Assembly: GCF_900177715.1 (NCBI RefSeq)
Contig: NZ_FXWG01000001.1
Coordinates: 248,001-312,000, forward strand
Source of the DNA: Altererythrobacter xiamenensis
Lineage (GTDB): Bacteria > Pseudomonadota > Alphaproteobacteria > Sphingomonadales > Sphingomonadaceae
Direction of reading: 5' to 3'
DNA length: 64,000 nt
Shown here in pieces: positions 1 to 7,396 of the stretch. Below the pieces are notes generated by a model. The model was given only the letters and a program-made list of their open reading frames with translations, was not told the DNA's origin and ran no database searches. Positions within the stretch are counted from its first letter, which is position 1. Each line of letters opens with the position of its first letter. The position numbers and the translations under genes were made by a program.

Positions 1-379
1 GCTCGCCCTTCACCGCCTTGTCGAGCATTTCGGGCAGGCGGTGATAGGCCTGCGGGCCGACCACCATGGAGACGGCCGGCGCGCGCGCCATGATCTCCTC
101 ACCCTCGGCCTGCGCGACGCAGCCCGCAACCGCGATCATCGGCGCCTTCTTCTGGGTTTTGCCCTTGGTCAGCCGCCCGATGTCCGAATAGACCTTCTCT
201 GCCGCCTTCTCGCGGATGTGGCAGGTGTTGAGCACGACGAGGTCTGCATCCTCGCCCTCGGGCGCAGGCACGATGCCGCGCTCGCCGAGCAGCTCGGCCA
301 TGCGCTCGCCGTCATAGACGTTCATCTGGCAGCCGAAGCTCTTGACGCGGAAGGTCTTTGGAGGATCGATCGGTTTCAT
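1..379 (-). CDS. miaB: tRNA-2-methylthio-N6-dimethylallyladenosine synthase MiaB, N-terminal part (cut by window edge)
   Basis: Radical-SAM methylthiotransferase that adds a methylthio group to i6A37 of tRNAs reading U-starting codons. Only about the first 126 codons are visible. They form the N-terminal UPF0004 domain, with the three cysteines that bind the auxiliary 4Fe-4S cluster at C17 (FGCQMN), C53 (NTCHIREKA) and C87 (AGCVAQ). The radical-SAM CxxxCxxC motif would lie beyond the window edge. The ATG at 379 begins [14 protein letters not shown]. The first 14 codons and the leader occur again, diverged, near 1823-1883, so this start lies inside one arm of a direct repeat. Confidence 0.95.
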   Translation of the reverse strand, partial: MKPIDPPKTFRVKSFGCQMNVYDGERMAELLGERGIVPAPEGEDADLVVLNTCHIREKAAEKVYSDIGRLTKGKTQKKAPMIAVAGCVAQAEGEEIMARAPAVSMVVGPQAYHRLPEMLDKAVKGE

Positions 380-398
380 GATTGGCGGCGCGTTTAGC
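338..398. repeat. Direct repeat copy A, spanning the miaB start codon
   Basis: This 61-bp stretch matches 1823-1883 in the same orientation, at about 52 of 61 positions by hand alignment, with no gaps. It covers about 19 bp of miaB leader, the start codon and the first 14 codons. The two copies bracket the DUF1989 + YqcI/YcgG pair, which suggests the pair arrived by a recombination event at this point. Confidence 0.8.
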
Positions 399-434
399 GC
401 CCCCACGCCCTCTTCGCAATGTTGCGCATGGCAG

Positions 435-1022
435 CTACTCGATGCGGTAGTCGATCGGCTTGAAACTGCCGCCGTTCGAGGCATAGGCCGAGCAGGCTGT
501 CAGCCCGATAACGCAGTCCATCCTGGCCTTCAGAGCGATATGGTCTCCCGGTGCGCTTCGCGGAGTTTCGACCGACAGCCTCCCTGTCTCCCCATCGACC
601 GGCACATTCATGAAAAGGTTGAAGGCGCAGGGGATATCGTCCTCGCCGATCCCATAGGGCCCGAGCGCCTCGGCAAGATTACCGAAGCAGCCACGATGCA
701 CCGGCTTGTCCGGGTAGAAATGGCGAAAGGTCGCCTTGCTACACGGCGTGAGAAGAAAATCGTGCAGCCCGGCTGTATCCTCGACGATCTCGAGCATGGG
801 GTTAGAGCGGTTCGACCAGAGCGTGTTGCCTTTCGTCAGCCTCAAGGTCTCCTCGTAGTCGAAGGTCCGACCGTTGCTGATGACTTCTCGCACGTCGTCT
901 TTCGCATAGGCAAGCAGGTCGGATACCTGTTGGCCTTCGGGATCGTAGACGCGCAGCACCTGCCCTTCGTTCAATTCGAAAGCCGTGCCGCTGCGGGGCT
1001 CGATACGGGTCATTTCGGTCAT
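435..1022 (-). CDS. DUF1989 (urea carboxylase-associated type) family protein
   Basis: A DUF1989 protein of about 195 residues. Family-like features are the TPCSK segment, an [12 protein letters not shown] segment resembling the family's usual HxxCxxNL stretch, the FNLFMNV strand and a C-terminal [13 protein letters not shown] stretch. Members are often found beside urea carboxylase or arginine and purine breakdown genes, and their biochemistry is poorly settled. The start is placed at 1022 because that ATG overlaps the TGA of the upstream YqcI/YcgG gene as ATGA, which implies translational coupling. A longer reading to 1052 would run 30 bases into that gene. No urea carboxylase or NRPS gene is nearby, so the substrate is unknown. 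The link to N-oxidised guanidine chemistry is inferred only from the partner gene. Confidence 0.8.
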   Translation of the reverse strand: MTEMTRIEPRSGTAFELNEGQVLRVYDPEGQQVSDLLAYAKDDVREVISNGRTFDYEETLRLTKGNTLWSNRSNPMLEIVEDTAGLHDFLLTPCSKATFRHFYPDKPVHRGCFGNLAEALGPYGIGEDDIPCAFNLFMNVPVDGETGRLSVETPRSAPGDHIALKARMDCVIGLTACSAYASNGGSFKPIDYRIE

Positions 1023-1699
1023 GCGCGCGGATCCTTGAACGGAGCTTTCCAATCCTCGTCGACCGCGCGCCCGCTGTACTGCCGCGCTTCGCTCTCCTCG
1101 CCATGCCGCGCGAGCATCGGATTGATGTCTCCTGCGAGCTGACGATCACGTTCGAGGATTGTCTCGCGCATGCGTTCATAGCGTCCTTCCGCGCGCAGCC
1201 ATTCGAACTGGGCGTGGAGATTAAAGACGAGGATAGGCCGCGAGAACCGTCTCGCCGGGCGGGAAGCATTGGGGTGAAGGCCGACGACGAAAAATGCTTC
1301 CCCACCGAAACTGAGCGAGAAGTCAGGCTTCGTCGCGTCCGCGCCTACGTCAGCGTCGAGCTTCTGCCCGCGCCAGGCATCCTTGTCTGCCAGCGACTGC
1401 AGCCTTTCCCACATCGCCTGTTCGAACTCGGTCTCGCTCAAATCGCGAGGCGCTTCGAAGATCACCACCAGGCTGCGAAAGTCCTGGTCCGCGTAATCGC
1501 CGTCAGCCCATTCCAGAAGAGCATCATGGATTTCGAGGTCGTTCCATGCGCTGGTCAGATCGCGCGCATGCACGAAGCGGATGCGCTCATTTGCCAGCGC
1601 GGACTTCGCGCCCACGCACGGGAACTGGCTATCCCTGATCCGGTCGATGAAACTCGTCTCGGCGGCTTGCCGTGGATCGACTGCAACTGTTTCGTTCAT
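1019..1699 (-). CDS. YqcI/YcgG family protein, candidate heme-dependent N-hydroxylase (GntA/DcsA-like)
   Basis: Recognised as YqcI/YcgG by FPCVGAKSAL near the N-terminus, the VGLHPNASRPARRF and FNLHAQFE segments, and ARQYSGR near the C-terminus. Characterised relatives are the heme-dependent arginine N-hydroxylase DcsA (D-cycloserine pathway) and the guanitoxin N-hydroxylase GntA; both oxidise a guanidine nitrogen. Several histidines are conserved-looking, but the heme ligand cannot be assigned here. The ATG at 1699 is preferred over an in-frame TTG at 1717. Its TGA overlaps the ATG of the DUF1989 gene, forming a two-gene unit with no other biosynthetic gene nearby. The substrate and product are unknown. 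Confidence 0.78.
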   Translation of the reverse strand: MNETVAVDPRQAAETSFIDRIRDSQFPCVGAKSALANERIRFVHARDLTSAWNDLEIHDALLEWADGDYADQDFRSLVVIFEAPRDLSETEFEQAMWERLQSLADKDAWRGQKLDADVGADATKPDFSLSFGGEAFFVVGLHPNASRPARRFSRPILVFNLHAQFEWLRAEGRYERMRETILERDRQLAGDINPMLARHGEESEARQYSGRAVDEDWKAPFKDPRA

Positions 1700-1768
1700 A
1701 CCGCTCGCAACGCGCAAGCGGCAGAAAAGAGCCGAGAATAGTCGAACTTCTGGCCGCGAGACGCTGGT

Positions 1769-1864
1769 TCAGGAGACCGTCGCCTTCACGGAGTCACCCT
1801 GCGTCGCAAGTTGCTGGTCGATGCTCCTGACGCGAAAGGTCTTGGGGGGATCGATAGATTTCAT
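1769..1864 (-). pseudogene. Truncated miaB 5' remnant
   Basis: An ATG at 1864 opens a 31-codon frame that begins [14 protein letters not shown]. This matches the MiaB N-terminus in 12 of 14 residues. It then departs immediately before the first cluster cysteine and ends at a TGA at 1769. Several of the nucleotide differences from the intact copy are silent, so this arm probably diverged while it still encoded MiaB. It was then cut off, or was left behind when a divergent miaB 5' end was recombined in. The tail after residue 14 resembles nothing I recognise. Confidence 0.65.
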
Positions 1865-1883
1865 GACTAGCGGCGCGTTTGGC
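1823..1883. repeat. Direct repeat copy B of the miaB start region
   Basis: Partner of the 338-398 repeat, at an offset of 1485 bp. It includes the remnant start codon at 1864. The match ends about codon 14 on the coding side and about 19 bp upstream of the ATG on the leader side. The rest of 1700-1913 holds no other recognisable gene. Confidence 0.8.
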
Positions 1884-1913
1884 TTTCACAGTCCAACATT
1901 TCAATCCGAAGCG

Positions 1914-2282
1914 TCACGGACCAGTATGGCCGAAGACACCCCAAATCTCGGTTATCTTGCCCTGCTCCTCACGCCACCGAACCGACCAAAGCGTATGAAC
2001 GGGAAATCGGTCGTTCCGATAGTCGAGCGTTCGAAACTTCTCTTTCTCAAACGTACTCTCTTCAAAGCCTTGCTTACGGAGCTCTGAGACCATCAAATCT
2101 ACGGGTGAACCAATGGCAAACCGGTCCTTGATCCGCTCGTCAAACGCTTCCTGTCCTTCAAGCGCAGACTGGGTAAGATCCTCACCTATTTCAGGAATTT
2201 TCGGCTTCCCCTGACCGCAAGAGGCCAGCGCGACCGAAGCCGCGCTGGCCATCAATGCAAACGCTTTGCGAAGCTTAGCCAA
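1914..2282 (-). CDS. Hypothetical lipoprotein
   Basis: A 122-residue protein with a positively charged start (MAKLRK), a hydrophobic segment and the lipobox LASC with C22. It is therefore predicted to be lipid-anchored in the envelope. The mature part is small, charged and without a family I recognise. The start is a TTG at 2282 with a GAAGG ribosome-binding site about 7 nt upstream; it overlaps the end of the cyclophilin gene by 8 nt. An ATG at 2252 would lose the charged n-region. Base composition looks less GC-rich than that of its neighbours. Confidence 0.65.
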   Translation of the reverse strand: MAKLRKAFALMASAASVALASCGQGKPKIPEIGEDLTQSALEGQEAFDERIKDRFAIGSPVDLMVSELRKQGFEESTFEKEKFRTLDYRNDRFPVHTLWSVRWREEQGKITEIWGVFGHTGP

Positions 2283-2721
2283 CAGTCGCCTTCACGATCT
2301 TGCCCGGATTTGCCGGCGGCTCGCCGGTCGGCAGTGCGTCGATGTGTTCCATGCCGCTCTCGACCTGGCCCCAGACGGTGTACTGCCCGTCGAGGAAATG
2401 GGCATCGTCGAAGCAGATGAAGAACTGGCTGTTGGCGCTGTCGGGCACCTGGGTCCGGGCCATCGAGCAGGTGCCGCGAACATGCGGCTCGCTGTTGAAC
2501 TCCGCCTTGAGGTCGGGCTTGTCGCTGCCGCCCATGCCGGTACCCGTCGGGTCGCCGCCCTGCGCCATGAAGCCGGGGATCACGCGGTGGAACACCACGC
2601 CATCATAGAAGCCGTCCTTCGCCAGCTCGGTGATCCGTTCGACATGGCCGGGCGCCAGGTCGGGGCGCAGCTTGATGACGACGTCGCCGGATTCGAGGGT
2701 AAGCGTAAGGGTATCGGCCAT
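2275..2721 (-). CDS. Peptidyl-prolyl cis-trans isomerase, cyclophilin type
   Basis: A single-domain cyclophilin of 148 residues that catalyses proline isomerisation. The diagnostic FHRVIPGFMAQGGDPTGTG block and the later NSQFFICF segment are both present. There is no signal peptide from the ATG at 2721, so it is probably cytosolic (PpiB-like). A GGAG ribosome-binding site lies about 10 nt before that ATG; upstream in-frame starts would add residues without family similarity. It is followed by a lipoprotein gene that overlaps its stop. Confidence 0.92.
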   Translation of the reverse strand: MADTLTLTLESGDVVIKLRPDLAPGHVERITELAKDGFYDGVVFHRVIPGFMAQGGDPTGTGMGGSDKPDLKAEFNSEPHVRGTCSMARTQVPDSANSQFFICFDDAHFLDGQYTVWGQVESGMEHIDALPTGEPPANPGKIVKATVG

Positions 2722-2822
2722 GAATAGATCTCCGTGATTGGGTTTGCGCGCCCGTATAGAGACTTGTGCGCTGGAGTCACCCCGCACCTTGCTTTTCATG
2801 CGCCCCGCCCTAGACCGCAGAC

Positions 2823-4274
2823 ATGGTCGACAAAGTGCCCTTCGATGACGATGTGCTGACGGCAGACGCGCCGGAAGAAGAAGGCGCGCGCCCCGACGAC
2901 CGGATCGATGATGAGCGCCACGACCACGAAAACCGCCTGAAACCCGAATATATCCGCTCCGTGCGCGAAGCGCTTGAGGAAGGCGACAACAACGCGGTCT
3001 ATGACCTCGTCGAACCGCTTCATGCCGCCGACGTTGCCGACCTTCTGGAGCTGCTCGACCGGGACGAGCGTGCGCCGCTCGCCGCCGCGATCACCGACCA
3101 GATGACCTTCGAAGTCGTGGCCGAACTCAACGATCACGTCCGCGAAGACATGATGGAGGCGCTGCCGCCAGAAGCGGTCGCGCTGATTGTCGAACAGCTC
3201 GAAACCGACGATGCGGTCCAGCTGATCGAAGACCTCGACGAAGGCGACCAGCGAGCGATCCTGGCCGAAGTGGAGGCGGAAGACCGCGCGGCGATCGAAA
3301 GCGCGCTCGCCTATCCGGAAGAGACCGCCGGGCGACTGATGAACCGCCACGTGGTGGCGGTGCCCGAGCACATGAACGTCGGCAATCTGATCGACTATCT
3401 GCGCAGCGAGGCTGACCTAGCGCACGAGTTCTACGAGGTGTTCGTGGTAGATGAACGCCACCATCCGGTCGGCACCTGCGCGCTTTCATGGATCCTCACC
3501 ACGCCGCGCAATATCTCGCTGACGGACGTGATGAAGCGCGACCAGACCCTGATCCCGGTCGATACCGATCAGGAAGAGGTCGCGCTGATGTTCCAGAAGT
3601 ACGACCTGATCTCGGCCGCCGTGGTCGACGATACCGGTCGGCTGGTCGGCCAGATGACGGTGGACGACGTGGTCCACATCATCTCCGAAGAAGCGGGCGA
3701 GGACGTCCTGCTGCTTTCGGGTGCGGGCGATGGCGACATCAACGAACCGATCCGCGAAGCCTATGGCAGCCGCGTGCGCTGGCTCATCGCCAACCTCGGA
3801 ACCGCAGTGGTCGGCAGCGCGATCATCGCCTTTTTCGGCGCGGCGATCGAAAAGCTCGTCGCGCTCGCCGTGCTGATGCCGATCGTTGCGAGTATCGGCG
3901 GAAACGCGGGCACGCAGACGATGGCGGTCGCCGTGCGCGCCATCGCGACCAACCAGTTGACCCGCGCCAACACCTGGCGGATCGTCGGGCGCGAGCTGCG
4001 CGTCGCGCTGCTCAATGGCGCAACCATTGCGGTGCTGATCGGAATAGCGACCGGTCTGCTCTTCGCTCCGCAGCTTGGCGTGGTGATCGCGGTTGCCATG
4101 GTGATCAACATCATCATCGCAGGCATGGCGGGCGTGCTTGTCCCCGTGATTTTCGAGCGCCTTAATCAGGACCCGGCGGTCGCCAGCAGCGTCTTCGTGA
4201 CGATGATCACGGATTCGATGGGCTTCCTCGCCTTCCTCGGCCTGGCGGTGGCGAGCGGCCTTGTATCAATGTGA
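2823..4274 (+). CDS. mgtE: Magnesium transporter MgtE
   Basis: A 483-residue inner-membrane Mg2+ channel of the MgtE family. Order of parts: an acidic N-terminal extension of about 45 residues, the helical MgtE_N superhelical domain (to about 165), two CBS repeats (about 165-300) that sense cytosolic Mg2+, and the C-terminal transmembrane domain (about 320-483). The last contains the pore-lining PIVASIGGNAGTQTMAV segment. Length is normal to slightly long because of the acidic leader. Transcribed divergently from the cyclophilin gene. No Mg2+ riboswitch was seen in the roughly 100-bp gap. Confidence 0.95.
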   Translation: MVDKVPFDDDVLTADAPEEEGARPDDRIDDERHDHENRLKPEYIRSVREALEEGDNNAVYDLVEPLHAADVADLLELLDRDERAPLAAAITDQMTFEVVAELNDHVREDMMEALPPEAVALIVEQLETDDAVQLIEDLDEGDQRAILAEVEAEDRAAIESALAYPEETAGRLMNRHVVAVPEHMNVGNLIDYLRSEADLAHEFYEVFVVDERHHPVGTCALSWILTTPRNISLTDVMKRDQTLIPVDTDQEEVALMFQKYDLISAAVVDDTGRLVGQMTVDDVVHIISEEAGEDVLLLSGAGDGDINEPIREAYGSRVRWLIANLGTAVVGSAIIAFFGAAIEKLVALAVLMPIVASIGGNAGTQTMAVAVRAIATNQLTRANTWRIVGRELRVALLNGATIAVLIGIATGLLFAPQLGVVIAVAMVINIIIAGMAGVLVPVIFERLNQDPAVASSVFVTMITDSMGFLAFLGLAVASGLVSM

Positions 4275-4337
4275 AGTCGCGATGTGAGGTCACCTTGTGC
4301 GCTTGAGCCGCGCGGCTGGCTCCCTATCTAGGCCCTC

Positions 4338-4727
4338 ATGCCGCTCAACCTCACCAAGATCGCTTTCGGCGCGAAGAGTTTTGCCGATATCGAGGAGTGG
4401 TATGCCGGCCGGCGTAGCCCGCACCTCACCACTCGCTACCGCCCGACGCGGTGGGAGGAATGTATCGGTGGATCGCTGTTCTGGATCCACGAGCACAATC
4501 TCGTCGCACGATCACCGATCATCGGCTTCTCGCAGACCGACAACGGGCGCTGGCGGATCGAGCTCGAACCGCGGCTGATCAAGGTGTTCCCGAAGCCCAA
4601 GCGGGCGCATCAGGGCTGGCGCTATCTCAAGGGCGAACCGCCACGCGACCTCAAGGAAGGCGAGGATATCGGCGATGTCCTCCCCGGCAAGCTGGCGGGC
4701 AAGCTGCTGAAGCTCGGGCTGATCTGA
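4338..4727 (+). CDS. DUF1489 family protein
   Basis: A 129-residue alphaproteobacterial conserved protein. The MPLNLTKIAFGA start, the TRYRPTRWEE segment, the GGSLFWIHEH segment and the PKRAHQGWRYL segment are the usual DUF1489 landmarks. No signal peptide or membrane segment is present, so it should be cytosolic. The basic middle and aromatic residues could fit nucleic-acid binding, but function is unknown. It stands alone between mgtE and a small hydrophilic gene. Confidence 0.85.
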   Translation: MPLNLTKIAFGAKSFADIEEWYAGRRSPHLTTRYRPTRWEECIGGSLFWIHEHNLVARSPIIGFSQTDNGRWRIELEPRLIKVFPKPKRAHQGWRYLKGEPPRDLKEGEDIGDVLPGKLAGKLLKLGLI

Positions 4728-4731
4728 TTTC

Positions 4732-4757
4732 GGAACTTCCCTGCGCTCCCCTTCATT
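4732..4757 (+). promoter_or_regulatory. Weak EcfG-type (general stress sigma) promoter candidate
   Basis: GGAAC at 4732-4736 is followed after 17 nt by CATT at 4754-4757. The EcfG consensus is GGAAC-N16/17-CGTT, so the -10 half has one mismatch. It lies 22 nt before the start of the small hydrophilic protein. Such short motifs occur by chance, so support is weak. Confidence 0.3.
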
Positions 4758-4769
4758 GGTTCAATGAAG
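4751..4769 (+). promoter_or_regulatory. Perfect inverted repeat overlapping the Shine-Dalgarno sequence of the 4780 gene
   Basis: CTTCATTG and CAATGAAG form perfect 8-bp arms around a 3-nt GTT loop. The right arm supplies the first bases of AAGGAG (4767-4772), the ribosome-binding site for the ATG at 4780. As RNA it could mask the site; as DNA it could be an operator. If the weak promoter listed at 4732-4757 is real, transcription would start inside it, which favours an operator. Confidence 0.55.
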
Positions 4770-4779
4770 GAGAATACAC

Positions 4780-5025
4780 ATGCCAGAACGCCAAAGCCGC
4801 CACCCCGACAATGACCTCATCGACCGAATGACCGAGAACCCGACGCCATCGCAACAGGGTAGCTCGGACGGCAATGTCAACGTGCGCGTCGGCAAACGCG
4901 GCGAACTCAACCGCGCAACCGATCCGGACAATCGCGAACCGGTCATCGGTTCGGACAATCCGCTGGAAGACGCCAAGAAGGGCCCGAAAACCCGTCAGGC
5001 TATCCAGGAAAGCCGCGAAGACTAA
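4780..5025 (+). CDS. Small hydrophilic conserved hypothetical protein
   Basis: An 81-residue, very polar protein rich in Asn, Asp, Arg and Glu, with no hydrophobic segment and little predicted order. Segments such as DNDLIDRMTENPTPSQQG resemble small stress-associated proteins of sphingomonads, but I do not recognise a named family. The ATG at 4780 has a good AAGGAG site. An inverted repeat lies just upstream. Its TAA overlaps the TAG of the convergent SDR gene by 2 nt. Confidence 0.7.
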   Translation: MPERQSRHPDNDLIDRMTENPTPSQQGSSDGNVNVRVGKRGELNRATDPDNREPVIGSDNPLEDAKKGPKTRQAIQESRED

Positions 5026-5828
5026 TCCGAGCTGCGACGCATGGCGCCTATCACGTCTCTGACGTCGTAGGCGCCGTCGTCCTTTTCGCGCGGAGCGTTG
5101 CGCTCATAACTATCGAGCAGCGGCTCGACCCGCTCCCTGATGCGCCGCACATTCGAATAATGGCTGACCACGAAGCGTTCGCGGGCCAGCAATTGCGGCA
5201 CGACGATGCTTGCATATTCGTTTGCGGCCATTCCGTAATGCATGAATTTTTCCGGCCCGATGTCGGTGAACACCCAGCCTGGGATGATCGCGCCTGCATG
5301 AACGTGCTCGGGCAAATCCTCGCGGATGCTCTCTGTCAGCCCGAGTACCGCATGCTTGGCCGCGATGTAGGTTCCCATTTGCGGCCCGGCGCAGAAAAAG
5401 CTGTTCTCGCTCGCGGTATTGTAGATCGCGCTTGGCGCGGACTGCTCTACCATGCGCTGGGCGAAGGCTTTGCAGCCATTCCACACCCCCCAATAGTTGG
5501 TGTCGAAGTGCGCGCGCGCGACGTCGGGATCGATTTCCCACAATTTGCCGCGCGGCCCGCCGACGCCGGCATTGTTCAGGAGGAGTTCGACTGTGCCGAG
5601 CGCATCGAAGGCGGCAACCGACAGCGCCTCGGCCTGTGAAAGATCCGAAACGTCGCAAGGCTGCGCCGTTGCACCGTCGATCGATCTGGCTGCCTCATCA
5701 AGCCGCTCGCCCGGAAGATCGGCGAGCATAATCTTCGTGCCGCGCGCCGCCAGTTCGCGCGCGATTGCCAGACCGATCCCGCTCGCGCCGCCGGTGATGA
5801 CAGCACTTGCGGGGAGCCAGTCGCTCAT
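5022..5828 (-). CDS. SDR family NAD(P)-dependent oxidoreductase
   Basis: A 268-residue classical short-chain dehydrogenase. Visible are the cofactor glycine motif TGGASGIG (12-19), NNAG (85-88), and the catalytic S140, Y154 and K158 (YIAAK). The substrate cannot be read from the sequence. It is the last gene of a compact minus-strand operon. Its start overlaps the stop of the DsbA/FrnE-like gene as ATGA (5825-5828), and its stop overlaps the end of the convergent small gene. Confidence 0.9.
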   Translation of the reverse strand: MSDWLPASAVITGGASGIGLAIARELAARGTKIMLADLPGERLDEAARSIDGATAQPCDVSDLSQAEALSVAAFDALGTVELLLNNAGVGGPRGKLWEIDPDVARAHFDTNYWGVWNGCKAFAQRMVEQSAPSAIYNTASENSFFCAGPQMGTYIAAKHAVLGLTESIREDLPEHVHAGAIIPGWVFTDIGPEKFMHYGMAANEYASIVVPQLLARERFVVSHYSNVRRIRERVEPLLDSYERNAPREKDDGAYDVRDVIGAMRRSSD

Positions 5829-6508
5829 GCCGCCGTTTTCTCCGCTACGCGGCGTAGAGCGTTGATATAAACCTCGGGAGCCTGCGCGCCGGGGATCAGG
5901 AACTTGCCCTCCACGATCATCGCCGGAACGCCCGAGATATTGAGATCCCAGGCCTGCTGCTCCTCTGCGACGACGCGCGCTTCGAGCGCTTCGTCATCGA
6001 GCGCAGCCTTGGCAGCTTCGCGGTGAATGCCGTTGTCGGCCGCGATATCGAGCAGCACCTCACGGTCGGACACATTGCGGCGCTCGTTGAAATGCGCGCG
6101 GAACATCGCGAGCTTGAGGTCGGTCTGGACCTTCGGCCCTGCTTCTTCGAGCGCGAAGGCAAGCAGCTTGTGGGCGTCGCGCGTGTTCCACATCATCGCG
6201 GGTGGGGCCTCGCCCTCCCCCTCATAGGCCAGCGAAACCCCAGCGCTATCGGCCACGGATTTCATCTGCCCGCGCACGTTTTCCGTTTCTTCGGCGCTCC
6301 GCTGATACTTGCGCTGGATGTGGGCAGCTTGCTCTTCGCCTTCTTCGGGCATGTTCGGATTGAGCTCGAAAGGCCGCCAGCGCAGTTGCGCCTCGATCTC
6401 GCCGTCGAGCTGCTCCAGCGCCTTCGACAATTGCCCGTAGCCGATCAGGCACCAGGGGCACATAACATCCGAATAGATGTCGATCGTAATCCGGCGCGGT
6501 TCACTCAT
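5825..6508 (-). CDS. DsbA-family oxidoreductase (FrnE-like)
   Basis: A 227-residue thioredoxin-fold protein with the CPWC active site at C17-C20 in IYSDVMCPWC and the cis-proline region SGVPAMIVEGKF near the C-terminus. It has no signal peptide, so it is likely a cytoplasmic FrnE / polyketide-isomerase-type member, not a periplasmic oxidase. The start at 6508 is chosen because its ATG overlaps the TGA of nudC; an in-frame start at 6526 would lie within nudC. It is coupled both to nudC and to the SDR gene. Confidence 0.88.
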   Translation of the reverse strand: MSEPRRITIDIYSDVMCPWCLIGYGQLSKALEQLDGEIEAQLRWRPFELNPNMPEEGEEQAAHIQRKYQRSAEETENVRGQMKSVADSAGVSLAYEGEGEAPPAMMWNTRDAHKLLAFALEEAGPKVQTDLKLAMFRAHFNERRNVSDREVLLDIAADNGIHREAAKAALDDEALEARVVAEEQQAWDLNISGVPAMIVEGKFLIPGAQAPEVYINALRRVAEKTAA

Positions 6509-7395
6509 TTCGTTTTCTCCAGCCACCAGCGCATCAGATTGCTGGCAATCGCATGGCGTGGCGGTGCCCGGAATGGCCCATCGCCATCGAGCGAGGATAC
6601 CACCTCTTCGCGCGTGAAGAAAATGACCTCGGCCATTTCGGTATAGTCGATGGTGAGCTCGTCGCTGTCGGTATAGCTGTGGCAGCCGATCATCAGCTGG
6701 CTGGGGAACGGCCAGGGCTGGCTGGCGACATATTGCACGTCACGCGCCCGGATGCCGGATTCCTCGAAAACCTCGCGCTGAACGGCTTCCTCAATCGTCT
6801 CGCCCGGCTCGACGAAGCCCGCGAGCGCCGAGAACGCCCCTTCGGGCCACCCCTTGCCGCGACCAAGCATCAGCCGTCCCTCATGCTCGACAAGCATGAT
6901 GGTGACCGGATCGGTGCGCGGGAAATGCTGGGTCGAACAGCTTTCGCAATTGCGCTGCCAGCCACCCTTGGTCGCCTTTGTGCCTTGCCCGCACTGCGCG
7001 CAAAAGCGGTGCCTTGCGTGCCAGTCGACGAGACTGCGCGCACCGCCATAGGTGGCGAGATCGCCCGGCTCCAGCGTCGCCATCAGCGCCCACAGCTGCG
7101 GGTTCGCCATGCGCGGGCTGGCATCCCCGCGATCGGGCACGGCGGCGAAACAGGCGCGCTCGCCGCCATCGCTCCGATCGAGGCCAAGGAATACCAGCTC
7201 GGCATCCTCGGACACGTCCGCCAGGGTACCCCATTCGAGCCGGTTCCGATCGTCCAGCGAGGGGATCAGCCCGTCGAGCTTCAGCACCCGGGCCTTCCAG
7301 TTCATCAGTCCGGCGAGTGCATCGGGATCGGCGCGAAGATTATCCGCCCGGTCGATCGGCGATCCGGCGAATGCGATAGGGAATGCAGAAGTCAC
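6505..7395 (-). CDS. nudC: NAD(+) diphosphatase NudC
   Basis: A 296-residue Nudix hydrolase that cleaves NAD(H) to NMN(H) and AMP and can decap NAD-capped RNA. A four-cysteine zinc ribbon (C132, C135, C150, C153) sits between the N-terminal domain and the Nudix domain. The Nudix box follows, with GFVEPGE and REVFEESG about 7 residues apart, and then the SQPWPFPSQLM motif typical of NudC. One base separates it from the upstream serine hydrolase gene, and its stop overlaps the DsbA-like start. Confidence 0.95.
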   Translation of the reverse strand: MTSAFPIAFAGSPIDRADNLRADPDALAGLMNWKARVLKLDGLIPSLDDRNRLEWGTLADVSEDAELVFLGLDRSDGGERACFAAVPDRGDASPRMANPQLWALMATLEPGDLATYGGARSLVDWHARHRFCAQCGQGTKATKGGWQRNCESCSTQHFPRTDPVTIMLVEHEGRLMLGRGKGWPEGAFSALAGFVEPGETIEEAVQREVFEESGIRARDVQYVASQPWPFPSQLMIGCHSYTDSDELTIDYTEMAEVIFFTREEVVSSLDGDGPFRAPPRHAIASNLMRWWLEKTK

Positions 7396-7396
7396 T

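Noticed and set aside
2722-2822. Mg2+ riboswitch before mgtE
   Set aside because: The roughly 100-bp gap shows no recognisable M-box core and is shared with a divergent gene.
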